The notes: generated from the letters alone by a model not told the origin. Counted from the stretch's first letter, positions 22,550-31,027 are shown. The stretch is 64,000 nucleotides of DNA from Desulfobacterales bacterium (GCA_034520365.1 JAXHNP010000006.1:365001-429000), one strand, 5' to 3'. Translations and numbers: made by a program.

Positions 22550-24232
22550 TCACTCTACCAGAAGATAATCGGCAACCCATCCCGGAACACATGCCAATGC
22601 GACATTTCCCTTTATCGTATGCCCCAGGTAAAGCAGCGTATAGAGCCTGACCTTGGATTTGTAATAAACATCCTTTTCGTGCAGTTGTCGCATTTTTTCG
22701 GCAATGGTCAATATATTCGGAGGCAGCAGCGTGCCGTCTTTCCGAATCGTATACCCTGAGTTATGGCCGTCGGCCCCCGGCCAGGAGGCATACTGGGAAG
22801 CCAGTCCCGGCGATAAAGCCAGATATTTAACGTGGGGATGCAGCATGGCGTCAACCCCCCCGTCTGTTTTACCGTGCACAGCTCTTAAATATGCGTTTCC
22901 CCATTCACCGGTATCCTTTAAAAAAGCCTTCAACCGCCAGGAAGGAGAGGAAAAATCCACCGCATAAAATTTTGTGCATTGTCTGCTAATTTCCTTTGCC
23001 GCTTTTTCCATCAATCCTGACGGAATCGCGCCAAGAACATATGCGCTCATTCCAATGACGAGACTGTTTTCCAGATTAAAGTCCGGCCATTTTGACCCAA
23101 GCGTTTCCAAAGCGGTTTTTCCTTCGGTTTTAGCCTGATTCGGCGATTCCATCGGCAGGGTGATATCGTTTTTCAAAAAACATATATTCCCGTCAATCCC
23201 TGTGAGATCAATGCCGGACCCGTTTCTCCCGATTCCCATTTTTTTAAAGCGCACCCGCCCTCCGCAAATCTGCTCCCCGGAGGCTTCCCTTACAATGACC
23301 CGTACTCTTTTTTTCAGCAGCTCCCGGGTTTCCGCTTCCGAGTCGGGCATGGCATAGATCCGTTTTAACAGCTTCTCGGAAAGGTTGCCGACACCGCCGC
23401 CAAAATCAATGATATAGATGGGTTGTTCGGAGTTGACTTTTAAGGCGTCCTTTGCGTCTTTAAGAATCTGATGGCAAATCTCTTTTCGTGCCAGTTGGTC
23501 CTGGGAAACCCAGGGTGAGTCGGGCGACAGATGATTTTCAGGCACTTCGATAACCGGATATGCCCCCATAAATCTTCTTTTTTTACCCCAAACCAAAAAC
23601 TCGGCCGGTGTTTTAATTTTTTCTGTGCCGGCATGGATCAACGCATCCATGTTTGCCGCCACATAAGCGGGGATTCGCCGGGTCATTTCGGCGTGGTACA
23701 CCGGATACCCCGGACCCAGCACCTTATAAAGATCAAAACGGCCCATATCGCTGGCAAACGCGGTTGTCGTCAGGCGGATTTCCGGAGATGTGCTATGCCC
23801 GAGCACCACTCTTTTCGGACAAAAGAGGGCATTGATATTTAAAATCGCAGTGATGATCGCCCGCTGTATTCGGTAACCCGGCAGGCCTTTATAGTGTTGA
23901 CGGACATGCTGCATAAAAGGAAAATTCAAAATCGCCTCGGCCTGCATCGACATCATGTATGCAGGAACATCCTGGTTATGAAAACCGCTCAAGGCTCGAT
24001 GCCCTGGCCGGCCATTCCGCCAATAGGCGGCCGGGTCACCTTCAACCACGGATTGATTTATGGTTTTATTTTCCGTCAGCTTCCGATGGAGAATCTTCTG
24101 TCGACGCATTTTTAAATAGGCGGCGCATTTTCGAACCGGCAACGGAAACACGTCAGAGTATCGGACCGGCTCCCGAGATATATTAAAATCATGATCATTT
24201 CGGATCTCATCAAAAGTATGTTCAATACTCAT
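22550..24232 (-). CDS. Large putative SAM-dependent methyltransferase-like protein (560 aa), family not recognised
   Basis: No signal peptide or membrane helix is evident. The only familiar element is IYIIDFGGGVGNLSEKLLKR (about residue 270), which resembles motif I of class I SAM-dependent methyltransferases, followed by VRVIVREASGEQ and, later, KFYAVDFSSPSW. Residues 1-250, including PAAYWRNGRPGHRALSGFHN and RVVLGHSTSPEIRLTTTAFA, match nothing I know. AAGGATAAC precedes the ATG, and the stop of an lgt fragment lies inside that leader. Its place downstream of the acyl-activation cluster suggests that it modifies the same product, but this is inference. Confidence 0.5.
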   Translation of the reverse strand: MSIEHTFDEIRNDHDFNISREPVRYSDVFPLPVRKCAAYLKMRRQKILHRKLTENKTINQSVVEGDPAAYWRNGRPGHRALSGFHNQDVPAYMMSMQAEAILNFPFMQHVRQHYKGLPGYRIQRAIITAILNINALFCPKRVVLGHSTSPEIRLTTTAFASDMGRFDLYKVLGPGYPVYHAEMTRRIPAYVAANMDALIHAGTEKIKTPAEFLVWGKKRRFMGAYPVIEVPENHLSPDSPWVSQDQLARKEICHQILKDAKDALKVNSEQPIYIIDFGGGVGNLSEKLLKRIYAMPDSEAETRELLKKRVRVIVREASGEQICGGRVRFKKMGIGRNGSGIDLTGIDGNICFLKNDITLPMESPNQAKTEGKTALETLGSKWPDFNLENSLVIGMSAYVLGAIPSGLMEKAAKEISRQCTKFYAVDFSSPSWRLKAFLKDTGEWGNAYLRAVHGKTDGGVDAMLHPHVKYLALSPGLASQYASWPGADGHNSGYTIRKDGTLLPPNILTIAEKMRQLHEKDVYYKSKVRLYTLLYLGHTIKGNVALACVPGWVADYLLVE

Positions 24233-24235
24233 CTG

Positions 24236-24379
24236 TTATCCTTCCCGGTCGCGGTTCCCATCGGGTTTGGTTTTGGCGCGAAAAAGCCCCAATCGCCAGC
24301 CGGCCGTAAACCCCGCCACATACATCAATCCATACCAGTGAATTTGGAATGGCCCCAGGGTCAAGGCCACCGGATCCAT
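24236..24379 (-). pseudogene. lgt: lgt N-terminal fragment
   Basis: 47 codons reading [20 protein letters not shown] then [17 protein letters not shown], the first ~42 residues of a second Lgt, then a stop just before the ribosome site of the 560-residue gene. The continuation PAQFRDLAFYAIVG is found 6.7 kb away at 30961-31020. The fragment overlaps nothing functional; its upstream frame overlaps the end of the thioredoxin gene. Confidence 0.8.
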
Positions 24380-24402
24380 TTCCGGATAATACCACACGGA
24401 TT

Positions 24403-24639
24403 TTATGCCCGGGTCAGGAGCTGGAGAATTTTTTCTTTTTTGGGCAGCCATTTGCCCCGGTGCCGGATCTCGCCGTCCACGATCAGCACCGGGGTCATGG
24501 GAAAATGCTTGATCCAGGATTTAAAATTGGTCAGATGCTCAACATCCGCCTCCATGTTGTTTTCCTCCATCACCTCATTGACCCGCTTGTACAATGTCTT
24601 GCAAAACGGGCAGCCAGGGCCGATCACGTCGATTTTCAT
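24403..24639 (-). CDS. Small thioredoxin/glutaredoxin-fold protein (CPFC)
   Basis: A 78-residue redox-active disulfide protein: [20 protein letters not shown] holds the CPFC active site, and [20 protein letters not shown] contains the cis-proline. This is the short 'thioredoxin family protein' type common in anaerobes. GGAGAAGC precedes the ATG, 31 bases after the SplB-like gene. Its first ~26 codons plus leader are duplicated at 30830-30902. It may reduce a partner in this cluster or serve the radical SAM protein. Confidence 0.85.
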   Translation of the reverse strand: MKIDVIGPGCPFCKTLYKRVNEVMEENNMEADVEHLTNFKSWIKHFPMTPVLIVDGEIRHRGKWLPKKEKILQLLTRA

Positions 24640-24669
24640 GATGCTTCTCCTTTTGTTTCGGGTTACGGA

Positions 24670-25605
24670 CTAATCCGGAAACTGTCCGTCAGTCCGGTCT
24701 TTCCTGTTAAATGGGTGACATACCCACTGGAAGGGTAGATCCTTCAACCTTTCGTCCTTGCATCCGCACACAGACATCGACACATTCTTTTTATGGCATA
24801 AGTTCTGGAAAAGAGCTAATTTTTCAACTTTTTTCACCAAAGGAAATGAAAAAAGGGACCGGTTGGATATGGTCGGCGTTTTTTCCGAAAGCGCTTCCAT
24901 GGACGCCCTGAGATATTCATTCTTTTTCAGGCTTTCCCTCATGGCTTCCGTCAAGATCAGGTATCCGAAAACCGCCTCCCGAACGCCAAGATGTCGGATA
25001 TCCGCGATCATTCTTTCAATATTCTCCACGGTGTCATCGATGCCGGGAAACAGCGGATCAATTCTGACCGCAAGACACCCCAGCCCGGGTATGCCCGCCA
25101 GTTTTTCGAAATTTTTCAACCGGGATTCATAGGCCGGCGCGCCCGGCTCGATGATTTTATTTCGTTTGGCGTCCGGGCTGGTGATCCCCACCTGAATCCC
25201 CATAAGGTCCGGCCGCATGCGGATCACGTCGATGAGATCCTCCGTAAAGAGCCCCTTTGTCAGGAAGAAAACCGAGACGTTGCGCGAAAAGAGAAGCTTC
25301 AGCACGGTTTTCGTGGTCTCAATAATGTCCGCGCGCGATAATGGATCCGATGCATAACTCAGATAAACCACGGGCGGAAATTCCTTCCTCTCGAGGAACT
25401 GGTCGATTTTTAGAGGAATCACGCGATTGTTGTAGTCTGGATGAAACAATTTGTGAACCTTTTTCTCGAGGGGTGAAAAAATGCAGTAAATGCAGTTGTG
25501 GGCGCACCCCAGCGACAGATCCATGACATACCCTTTGCAGGCATTGGGTTCGGGCCTCACATCGGCCTGCATGTCCTTTCGGATACCGAAATGAATGTTT
25601 TTCAT
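24670..25605 (-). CDS. SplB-like radical SAM protein
   Basis: A 311-residue radical SAM protein. LSLGCAHNCIYCIFSP supplies the three cluster cysteines (C-x3-C-x2-C); YLSYASDPL and VFFLTKGLF follow the spore photoproduct lyase/SplB-like pattern of many uncharacterised proteins. The C-terminus has CHKKNVSMSVCGCKDERL, a possible extra cluster site. I place the start at 25605, where GGAGAGGGGG precedes ATGAAAAAC; it overlaps the ACP stop by 4 bases (ATGA). A DNA-repair role is only one option; the coupling to ACP suggests acting on a carrier-bound or lipid substrate. Its 3' end is duplicated near 30903-30970. Confidence 0.7.
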   Translation of the reverse strand: MKNIHFGIRKDMQADVRPEPNACKGYVMDLSLGCAHNCIYCIFSPLEKKVHKLFHPDYNNRVIPLKIDQFLERKEFPPVVYLSYASDPLSRADIIETTKTVLKLLFSRNVSVFFLTKGLFTEDLIDVIRMRPDLMGIQVGITSPDAKRNKIIEPGAPAYESRLKNFEKLAGIPGLGCLAVRIDPLFPGIDDTVENIERMIADIRHLGVREAVFGYLILTEAMRESLKKNEYLRASMEALSEKTPTISNRSLFSFPLVKKVEKLALFQNLCHKKNVSMSVCGCKDERLKDLPFQWVCHPFNRKDRTDGQFPD

Positions 25606-25910
25606 TCCCCCTCTCCCTTCCGCATTTCCTGGATGATGAACCGGCATAATGAGTCAACCGTGAAAGGCTTCTCCTCCAACTGTGACTCCTCGTCAATCCA
25701 GGCTTCAAAATCTAAAACAATGGAAAAAGCCTCATTGACGGCGGTCAAAAGATCAATGGCGTCCAAAGAATCAAATTCCAGGTCTTCCGAGAGCGATGTT
25801 TCAGGAAATACCGGCCCGGCCACCTTGAGCGGCGCCACCCGGGGAAGCAATTGCACCAGGACCTGAAAAACAGCGGGTTTTGTCCATGAACGGTAAATCC
25901 TATCGGTCAT
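25602..25910 (-). CDS. Acyl carrier protein
   Basis: A 102-residue carrier protein. ETSLSEDLEFDSLDAIDLLT contains the DSL serine that takes the 4'-phosphopantetheine arm. Its N- and C-terminal extensions make it longer than housekeeping AcpP (~78 residues), so it is probably dedicated to this cluster. It overlaps the ligase gene upstream and the SplB-like gene downstream, so it is translationally coupled to both. I infer that it receives the acyl group from the adenylate formed by the ligase. Confidence 0.88.
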   Translation of the reverse strand: MTDRIYRSWTKPAVFQVLVQLLPRVAPLKVAGPVFPETSLSEDLEFDSLDAIDLLTAVNEAFSIVLDFEAWIDEESQLEEKPFTVDSLCRFIIQEMRKGEGE

Positions 25911-27636
25911 CTCGATCTCCGGACGCCCGTTTTTTGAAGGTTTCCAAGTACATCCGGCGGCAAAGGGGGCGTTGGACTTTCCCGCTGGTTGTCCGGGGAA
26001 TCGTCATGGGCGCGACAATAACCAGATCATCAAGCGTCAATTCGAGCCGCTTTGAGACGGCCCGCCGGCAATCCATCGCCAGCCGGTGTTTGCCGGCCTT
26101 GTCGCGGACGTCGGCCTCCACCATCATTACAATATCTTCGGTACCTTTTAGGGAAGAAAAAACGCCGAACGCCGCCACGCCGTTTTTTTGAATGCCGTCA
26201 ACGGTGGACACGGCCTGCTCGAAATGTTCCGGGTGATAATTCCCGCCGGCCCGAACAATGATGTCTTTTGACCGGCCCGTGACAAAAATGTCCGCGCCGG
26301 CTCGATATGCCAGATCCCCGGTATCCAGCCAGCCATCATGAAAAACCGCTTTCGTGGCCTCCGGATCACTGAAATATTGATTCATCAGGGACGGCGACCG
26401 GACATAAAGGTTTCCCTGGACCCGCTCGGCGGCCTCATTCCCGGCGGTATCCATGATCCGGACCTCGACCCCGGGAATCGATTTTCCCACCGAGACAACG
26501 GGCGTACTTTCCTTTAAATTCCGCGCTGGTTCGGCAACTCCCTCGGTTTCAAGCCGATGCCGGTCGATCCGGTCGATGGTCGGCCCGGCCCCTGGCGGGG
26601 TAAAACAGACGGCCACCGTGGCCTCCGCCAGGCCGTACACCGGCATGAATGCCCGGGCGCGGAACCCGGCCGGAGCGAATTTTTCCGAAAAAGCGGTCAT
26701 TGTCTCCTCGGTGGCCATTTCAGCCCCGTTCATCGCAATGCGCCATTTCGAAAGATCCATTTGCCCGGAATTCGGCGTTTTGATCTTGTCCACGCATAAT
26801 TGGTAGCCGAAGTTCGGCGCAACCCCGATGGTCCCGGACTTCTCGTGCATCAATCGCAGCCAGGCCCCGGGCGAGGAAATAAACCGGGTCGGAGGCATCA
26901 ATGCCAGGCCGCACCCGGAAAAAAGGGCTTGGCACACACAGCCGAGCAATCCCATGTCATGAAACAACGGGAGCCAGCAGACGATCACATCATCGGGCAG
27001 AGTCCCGATGACGGATCGGACAGCCGTCAGATTGGCGACGATGTTGGCATGGGTCAAGGCAACCGCCTTTTGTCTGCCACCGCTGCCCGAGGAAAATTGA
27101 ATCATAGCGAGTTGCGCGGGTGAAATTTCATCCCGGAATTCCCGCCCAGGGCCGCAACTGGCTTGCTCCAGAGCTTCGGCCGTAAATACATGGCGCATGG
27201 CGGGCGCCTGCGTCTTGATGTCAAGCCCCGTCTTTTTCCTGGCTGTTGAAACGATCAGGGCCGCGGCCCCGATTCCTTCAAGCATTTCGGCCCTGCTTCG
27301 GACAAAGGTATCCATTTTGCGGGGAAGAAACGGCGGAGCGACCAGGGCGGGAACCAGACCCGCCGTCATGGCGCCAAAATAGGCGAAAAGACATTCCACG
27401 CCGGTGGGAAGCATCACGGCCACCCGTTCCCCCGGCGCGAGCTCGGATGCGCGCATGGCCGCCGCATAGCGCAGCACGCCGTCATAAAGCCCGCCGAAAG
27501 AGATAGAGCGGTCGCCCCGGCTTCCCGCCACAGTGCAAAAAATCTTATTCTTCCGACGGACTGCATGATCGGCCATCACATCGCAAAGCGTCCGGGTGTC
27601 CGGTGTTATGCCATACGCCCATTTGAATGCATCCAT
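25900..27636 (-). CDS. Fatty-acyl-AMP ligase (FAAL-like adenylate-forming enzyme)
   Basis: A 578-residue ANL-superfamily enzyme. IQFSSGSGGRQKAVALTHAN is the P-loop-like motif; WLPLFHDMGLLGCVCQ and PTRFISSPGAWLRLM are typical of fatty-acyl-AMP ligases rather than CoA ligases; YGLAEATVAVCF, DTGDLAY and TTSGKVQR complete the set with the C-terminal lysine. FAALs activate a fatty acid as acyl-AMP and load it on an ACP, here presumably the next gene. The ATG directly follows the stop of the acyl-ACP-reductase-like gene. Substrate chain length is not predictable. Confidence 0.88.
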   Translation of the reverse strand: MDAFKWAYGITPDTRTLCDVMADHAVRRKNKIFCTVAGSRGDRSISFGGLYDGVLRYAAAMRASELAPGERVAVMLPTGVECLFAYFGAMTAGLVPALVAPPFLPRKMDTFVRSRAEMLEGIGAAALIVSTARKKTGLDIKTQAPAMRHVFTAEALEQASCGPGREFRDEISPAQLAMIQFSSGSGGRQKAVALTHANIVANLTAVRSVIGTLPDDVIVCWLPLFHDMGLLGCVCQALFSGCGLALMPPTRFISSPGAWLRLMHEKSGTIGVAPNFGYQLCVDKIKTPNSGQMDLSKWRIAMNGAEMATEETMTAFSEKFAPAGFRARAFMPVYGLAEATVAVCFTPPGAGPTIDRIDRHRLETEGVAEPARNLKESTPVVSVGKSIPGVEVRIMDTAGNEAAERVQGNLYVRSPSLMNQYFSDPEATKAVFHDGWLDTGDLAYRAGADIFVTGRSKDIIVRAGGNYHPEHFEQAVSTVDGIQKNGVAAFGVFSSLKGTEDIVMMVEADVRDKAGKHRLAMDCRRAVSKRLELTLDDLVIVAPMTIPRTTSGKVQRPLCRRMYLETFKKRASGDRDDR

Positions 27637-28791
27637 TTACCGCAACTCCCGGATTCTGCCGATTTGATCCTTGTTCCAGATTTTTTCGTCAAAAAAAAAC
27701 GGCGCGGGCTTAAATCCATGTTTCATGGCCAGATCCCAGATGATCCGCATTTTTTCCGGCGTGATGCGGCCCCTGCCCAGGGAAAAACTTTGAAAACGGT
27801 CCTCCAAGGCCAGCACGATAGTTTCGGACCAGCAGCCATAGAGGATATTCGGGTCGGGAAGCCCGGCGTCATAGCTCATCAGCACCGGAGAAGGTGATGC
27901 CAGGAGTCCGCCGGAAAAGAGGAAAATTTTTGATTGATCCATCTCATAATCGGTGAAAATATTTTTGGGATATCCCACATCGCACACAATGGCCCCCGGC
28001 TTGAAATCTCCCGGACAGAAAATGGGGGCCGCGGCGCTTGCCGCGGTGATGACCCCATCCGCCTTTGCCAGCGCCTTTTCACGCCCCATGTCCGCTATCA
28101 CTTCGGCCCTTCCGTTCGTCTTGAGTTCGTCCGCAATCCGTCGCAGATTGAACGCAAACCGCGATACCAGGATCAGCCGCTTGACTTTTGAAACCAGGAA
28201 GCGGCAACAGGCGGTTCCGATATCGCCGGCGGCGCCGATCACGGCGATCGTGGCTTCAGTCATATCCACTCCCAGCAGTTTGCTCGCCCGGATCACACCG
28301 TCCACCGCCGCCATGGCTGTGAGCGTATTGCCGGATGATACGGCCATTTCCGGGACTTTTTCAGCCACCCGCCCGCCCTGATCCCCATCGGCGATGGAGG
28401 TGAACCCGCCCAGTCCGGCTATTCTCGTGCCTTGACGCCCCGCAAGTTCAAGGGCGCCAATTACCTTCTCCACGCACAAAGTACGAAACCGCCGGTTATC
28501 GGATACTTCCAGCATTTCCGGAAGCAGCGGACAGATGATCATGCTTCCCCTGATGGTCCGTCCGGTCCGGGACGTCACCGATATCTGTCGATCCGCAAAC
28601 GGCGGCGTCCATTCAAACAGTTTCAAGAGGAGTTCCCGCCGGGGTTGTTTCAGATCCGGTTTATGATGCTTCAGATACCGGTACAGGTGATCCATATTAA
28701 AAGGATGACCGATAAGGGCGAAATCAGGGGGATCGGTTTTCGTTTGCATCGGATTCAGGCCGTTGTTATCTGCTGTCCGCATCTTATTCAT
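27637..28791 (-). CDS. Long-chain acyl-ACP reductase-like (AAR-type) oxidoreductase
   Basis: Resembles the cyanobacterial reductase that turns acyl-ACP into fatty aldehyde. Shared elements are FALIGHPFNMDHL at the start, ITSRTG-like VTSRTGRTIRGS, CPLLPEML, GLGGFTSI, SSGNTLTAM, the Rossmann motif ATIAVIGAAGDIGTACCRFL, VCDVGYPKNI, and LYGCWSETIVLALED with a cysteine (about 320) at the place of the catalytic cysteine of AAR. The ending EKMRIIWDLAMKHGFKPAP also agrees. The start is uncertain: ATG 28791 overlaps the GMC stop, and MQTKTD is another option. No aldehyde-deformylating oxygenase is near, so the aldehyde or alcohol is probably used otherwise. Confidence 0.78.
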   Translation of the reverse strand: MNKMRTADNNGLNPMQTKTDPPDFALIGHPFNMDHLYRYLKHHKPDLKQPRRELLLKLFEWTPPFADRQISVTSRTGRTIRGSMIICPLLPEMLEVSDNRRFRTLCVEKVIGALELAGRQGTRIAGLGGFTSIADGDQGGRVAEKVPEMAVSSGNTLTAMAAVDGVIRASKLLGVDMTEATIAVIGAAGDIGTACCRFLVSKVKRLILVSRFAFNLRRIADELKTNGRAEVIADMGREKALAKADGVITAASAAAPIFCPGDFKPGAIVCDVGYPKNIFTDYEMDQSKIFLFSGGLLASPSPVLMSYDAGLPDPNILYGCWSETIVLALEDRFQSFSLGRGRITPEKMRIIWDLAMKHGFKPAPFFFDEKIWNKDQIGRIRELR

Positions 28792-30061
28792 TCGCAAGTC
28801 GTTTTCCCAGCCATTTGCCCAGGGCGCAAATGGTCACGATGGGCGGACGGCCCGGCGATTCCGGAAATACGCTGGCGTCGCAGACATATAGATTGCCGAC
28901 GGATTTGCATTCCAGGTCCGGATTGACCACCTCCCCGATCGCCGCCGTGCCGCCGGGATGCCCCCCGGCCGGCTCGGAAACCGTGAGCGCGGATATCGGC
29001 GCGCCGGCCTGTTGCAATATCTTCCCGGCCAGGGCCTCGCCATGTGAAAGGCGGCGGCGATCCTCGTCCGTCAGGAATTTGGAAACCCGCCCGTTTCTGT
29101 CTATCGTTCCAATATGATCATCTTTGGCCTTTACCATGATCCCGTAGGGCGGCCGGTCCCCGAACCAGCCTTTCACTCCCTCAAACATCAACGCCGCGTC
29201 CGCATAGGGGAAAAGAATATATCCCCGGCCGCTATGTTCCTCGATCACCGTGGACATGCATGGCTCGGCAGCCGCAGTGAAATTTGTGCTTCGCCCGTAG
29301 ACAATGCGAAATACATCCAGAAACAAATGGCTTCCCGACGATATCCCGGAATTTTGAAGGATCACCGGCGTACCAAGGCCGCCGGCGCAAAGGATCGTCA
29401 GATCGGCGCTGATTTCGATCGGACCCGCGGCTGTTTCACATGACACGCCAATGGCGCGGCCCCCGGAAACAACAACGGCCATCACCTTTGTTCCGGTCAG
29501 AACCCGCACATTATCCATGAGGCGCAGCTTATCCATCACCCGGCTGGAAGACCATTTGGCCCCCATCGGGCACGTGAGCGTACATTGCCCGCAATGGGTG
29601 CAACGGTCAAAATCAATGAATTTGTCCCACCGGGTGACCGAAAGTTTTAATGCCTTGGCCGACCGGTTGAGCAGCGCGGCATTGGGGCCGATGTGCCGGT
29701 CGGGCATGGGGCGAAGGCCCAGTTCCGTTTCGGTTTCCCGAAACGTTTCCTCCAGATCGATCCCCAGTCCCCCGAATTTATCCTCCAGGCAACGCACCCC
29801 GTGGCCCGCGGCCAGCACCGTGCTGCCGCCCATATTGATTCCTCGTAGAAGAGAATATCCTTCACGGGTTTTGGGGTATTTTCCGTTTTCCTGGTAGAGT
29901 GCCCGGCCCAGCTCCAGCTCCTTCATTCCGGCGAATCTGGACATGTCCGGCCCCTGCTCGACGATCACCACGTCCTTTCCGGCCCGGACGAGTTCCCGGG
30001 CCACCATGGCGCCGCCGGCGCCGGTTCCCACCACGACGGCTTCGGCACGGATACCCTTCAT
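28784..30061 (-). CDS. GMC-type FAD oxidoreductase with internal Fe-S-like cysteine motif
   Basis: A 425-residue flavoprotein. EAVVVGTGAGGAMVARELVR is the FAD-binding GxGxxG fold; GINMGGSTVLAAGHG and the C-terminal GGHPGGTAAIGEVVNPDLEC, VCDASVFPESPGRPP fit the choline-dehydrogenase/long-chain-alcohol-oxidase superfamily. At about residue 150, DRCTHCGQCTLTCPMGAKW could bind an Fe-S cluster. The ATG overlaps the SRPBCC stop (ATGA). In context it may interconvert a long-chain alcohol and aldehyde, or oxidise another lipid group; the cysteines hint at electron transfer to a carrier rather than to oxygen. Confidence 0.75.
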   Translation of the reverse strand: MKGIRAEAVVVGTGAGGAMVARELVRAGKDVVIVEQGPDMSRFAGMKELELGRALYQENGKYPKTREGYSLLRGINMGGSTVLAAGHGVRCLEDKFGGLGIDLEETFRETETELGLRPMPDRHIGPNAALLNRSAKALKLSVTRWDKFIDFDRCTHCGQCTLTCPMGAKWSSSRVMDKLRLMDNVRVLTGTKVMAVVVSGGRAIGVSCETAAGPIEISADLTILCAGGLGTPVILQNSGISSGSHLFLDVFRIVYGRSTNFTAAAEPCMSTVIEEHSGRGYILFPYADAALMFEGVKGWFGDRPPYGIMVKAKDDHIGTIDRNGRVSKFLTDEDRRRLSHGEALAGKILQQAGAPISALTVSEPAGGHPGGTAAIGEVVNPDLECKSVGNLYVCDASVFPESPGRPPIVTICALGKWLGKRLANE

Positions 30062-30573
30062 TCCCAACCTTTTTTTCCGGCGGTTGGTTGTTGTCCGGTT
30101 AATCGGCCGGCGATGGCCTTAAGCATCATTTCGCTGTTTGCCGCTATCTTCTCCCGGAGGATCGGCCCCAGGACCTCTTCAATGATCGGAATGCCGAGTT
30201 TGTATTCTATCGACAGGACCAGGGAAATCCGCCCCTCCGATTCACCCACGCGCCATCTACCCTGAAAAACATCGAAATCGCCTTCAATCGCTTCGAAAAG
30301 AATTTCACGGGTATCATTCCTCATCCGAATATGCTGAACCCAGCAGATGGGCGCCCCGTCGATCTCGGCATCCCAGCGGGTGGTCATCTCGCTTTCCTTC
30401 CGGTCCAGCACCGCGATGGCATTTACCGAAGGCATGTAGAGCGGGTAATCCTCGACATTTTTCATTATCTCATACGCCCGCCGGCCGGTATCGTTTCGGT
30501 CAAGAGAGGAACACGGAACGGGAATCATGGCGGTTACGGCGGTTAAATCCGGTTTCGAATCCTTCATTTTCAT
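30058..30573 (-). CDS. SRPBCC (polyketide cyclase/START-like) lipid-binding fold protein
   Basis: A 171-residue protein. RAYEIMKNVEDYPLYMPSVN followed by the strand-rich ISLVLSIEYKLGIP and the long C-terminal helix VLGPILREKIAANSEMMLKA match the SRPBCC fold (Coq10, aromatase/cyclase, START). These bind hydrophobic ligands in a deep cavity. Its start overlaps the stop of the lgt C-terminal fragment (ATGA), so translation of the remnant could feed into this gene. It heads the coupled cluster SRPBCC-GMC-reductase-ligase-ACP-radical SAM. Confidence 0.75.
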   Translation of the reverse strand: MKMKDSKPDLTAVTAMIPVPCSSLDRNDTGRRAYEIMKNVEDYPLYMPSVNAIAVLDRKESEMTTRWDAEIDGAPICWVQHIRMRNDTREILFEAIEGDFDVFQGRWRVGESEGRISLVLSIEYKLGIPIIEEVLGPILREKIAANSEMMLKAIAGRLTGQQPTAGKKGWE

Positions 30574-30829
30574 TGCGTTTGTTCTTCCCCTTTATGGAAT
30601 GAACGGATTAGCAGGAAAGCGCCGATCAGGACCATGGGAATGGACAGGATCTGCCCCATCGTGACCCAATTCCACAGCAGAGAACCCAACTGCGCATCCG
30701 GCGCTCGTAAAAATTCCACACAGAAACGGAAGACCCCATAACCGAATAAAAACAAACCGGACGCTGGCCCTTCCGGTCGCCAGGGTTCGGTCATAAAACC
30801 GGATAAATCATAGAAGAGCATATAGCCGA
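30570..30829 (-). pseudogene. lgt: lgt C-terminal fragment with internal deletion
   Basis: Reads GLGYMLFYDLSGFMTEPWRP then GPASGLFLFGYGVFRFCVEF and ends NWVTMGQILSIPMVLIGAF, i.e. Lgt residues around 70-80 joined directly to about 190-260. The ~100 residues containing the catalytic signature GRIGNFINAE are missing, so it cannot be active. The frame stays open to the natural stop, which overlaps the SRPBCC start. Its upstream edge joins a duplicated thioredoxin start. Confidence 0.82.
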
Positions 30830-30970
30830 GACCCGCTTGCACAATGTCTTGCAAAACGGGCAGCCAGGGCCGATCACGTCGATTTTCATGATGCTTCTCC
30901 TTCCCGTCCTTTCCTGTTAAAAGGATGACATGCCCACTTTAGCGGAAAGGCTTTTCAGTCTTTCCTCCGG
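30830..30970 (-). repeat. Duplicated SplB-end/thioredoxin-start segment
   Basis: Bases 30830-30902 equal 24580-24652 with one mismatch (first ~26 codons of the CPFC thioredoxin plus leader). Upstream, 30903-30970 is a diverged, frameshifted copy of the 3' end of the SplB-like gene (compare WACHPFNRK with WVCHPFNRK). The segment is embedded between two parts of an lgt remnant. Confidence 0.8.
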
Positions 30971-31020
30971 ATGAGAATGCCGACTATGGCATAGAAAGCC
31001 AGGTCCCGGAATTGTGCGGG
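30961..31020 (-). pseudogene. lgt: lgt internal fragment
   Basis: Reads NPAQFRDLAFYAIVGILI, equal to the second Lgt segment MTPAQFQDLAFYAMVGLVI of the intact copy, then runs into the duplicated SplB end. On the other side it abuts the stop of the BASS transporter gene. Confidence 0.75.
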
Positions 31021-31027
31021 ATTTATG

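Noticed and set aside
24403-24451. Longer reading of the lgt N-terminal fragment starting inside the thioredoxin gene
   Set aside because: Those codons are the antisense-free overlap of the thioredoxin end and do not resemble Lgt, whose family start is MDPVAL at 24379.
27637-28791. Shikimate dehydrogenase for the Rossmann-fold protein
   Set aside because: The Rossmann motif is similar, but the N-terminal FALIGHP, CPLLPEML, GLGGFTSI and C-terminal Cys region follow acyl-ACP reductases instead.
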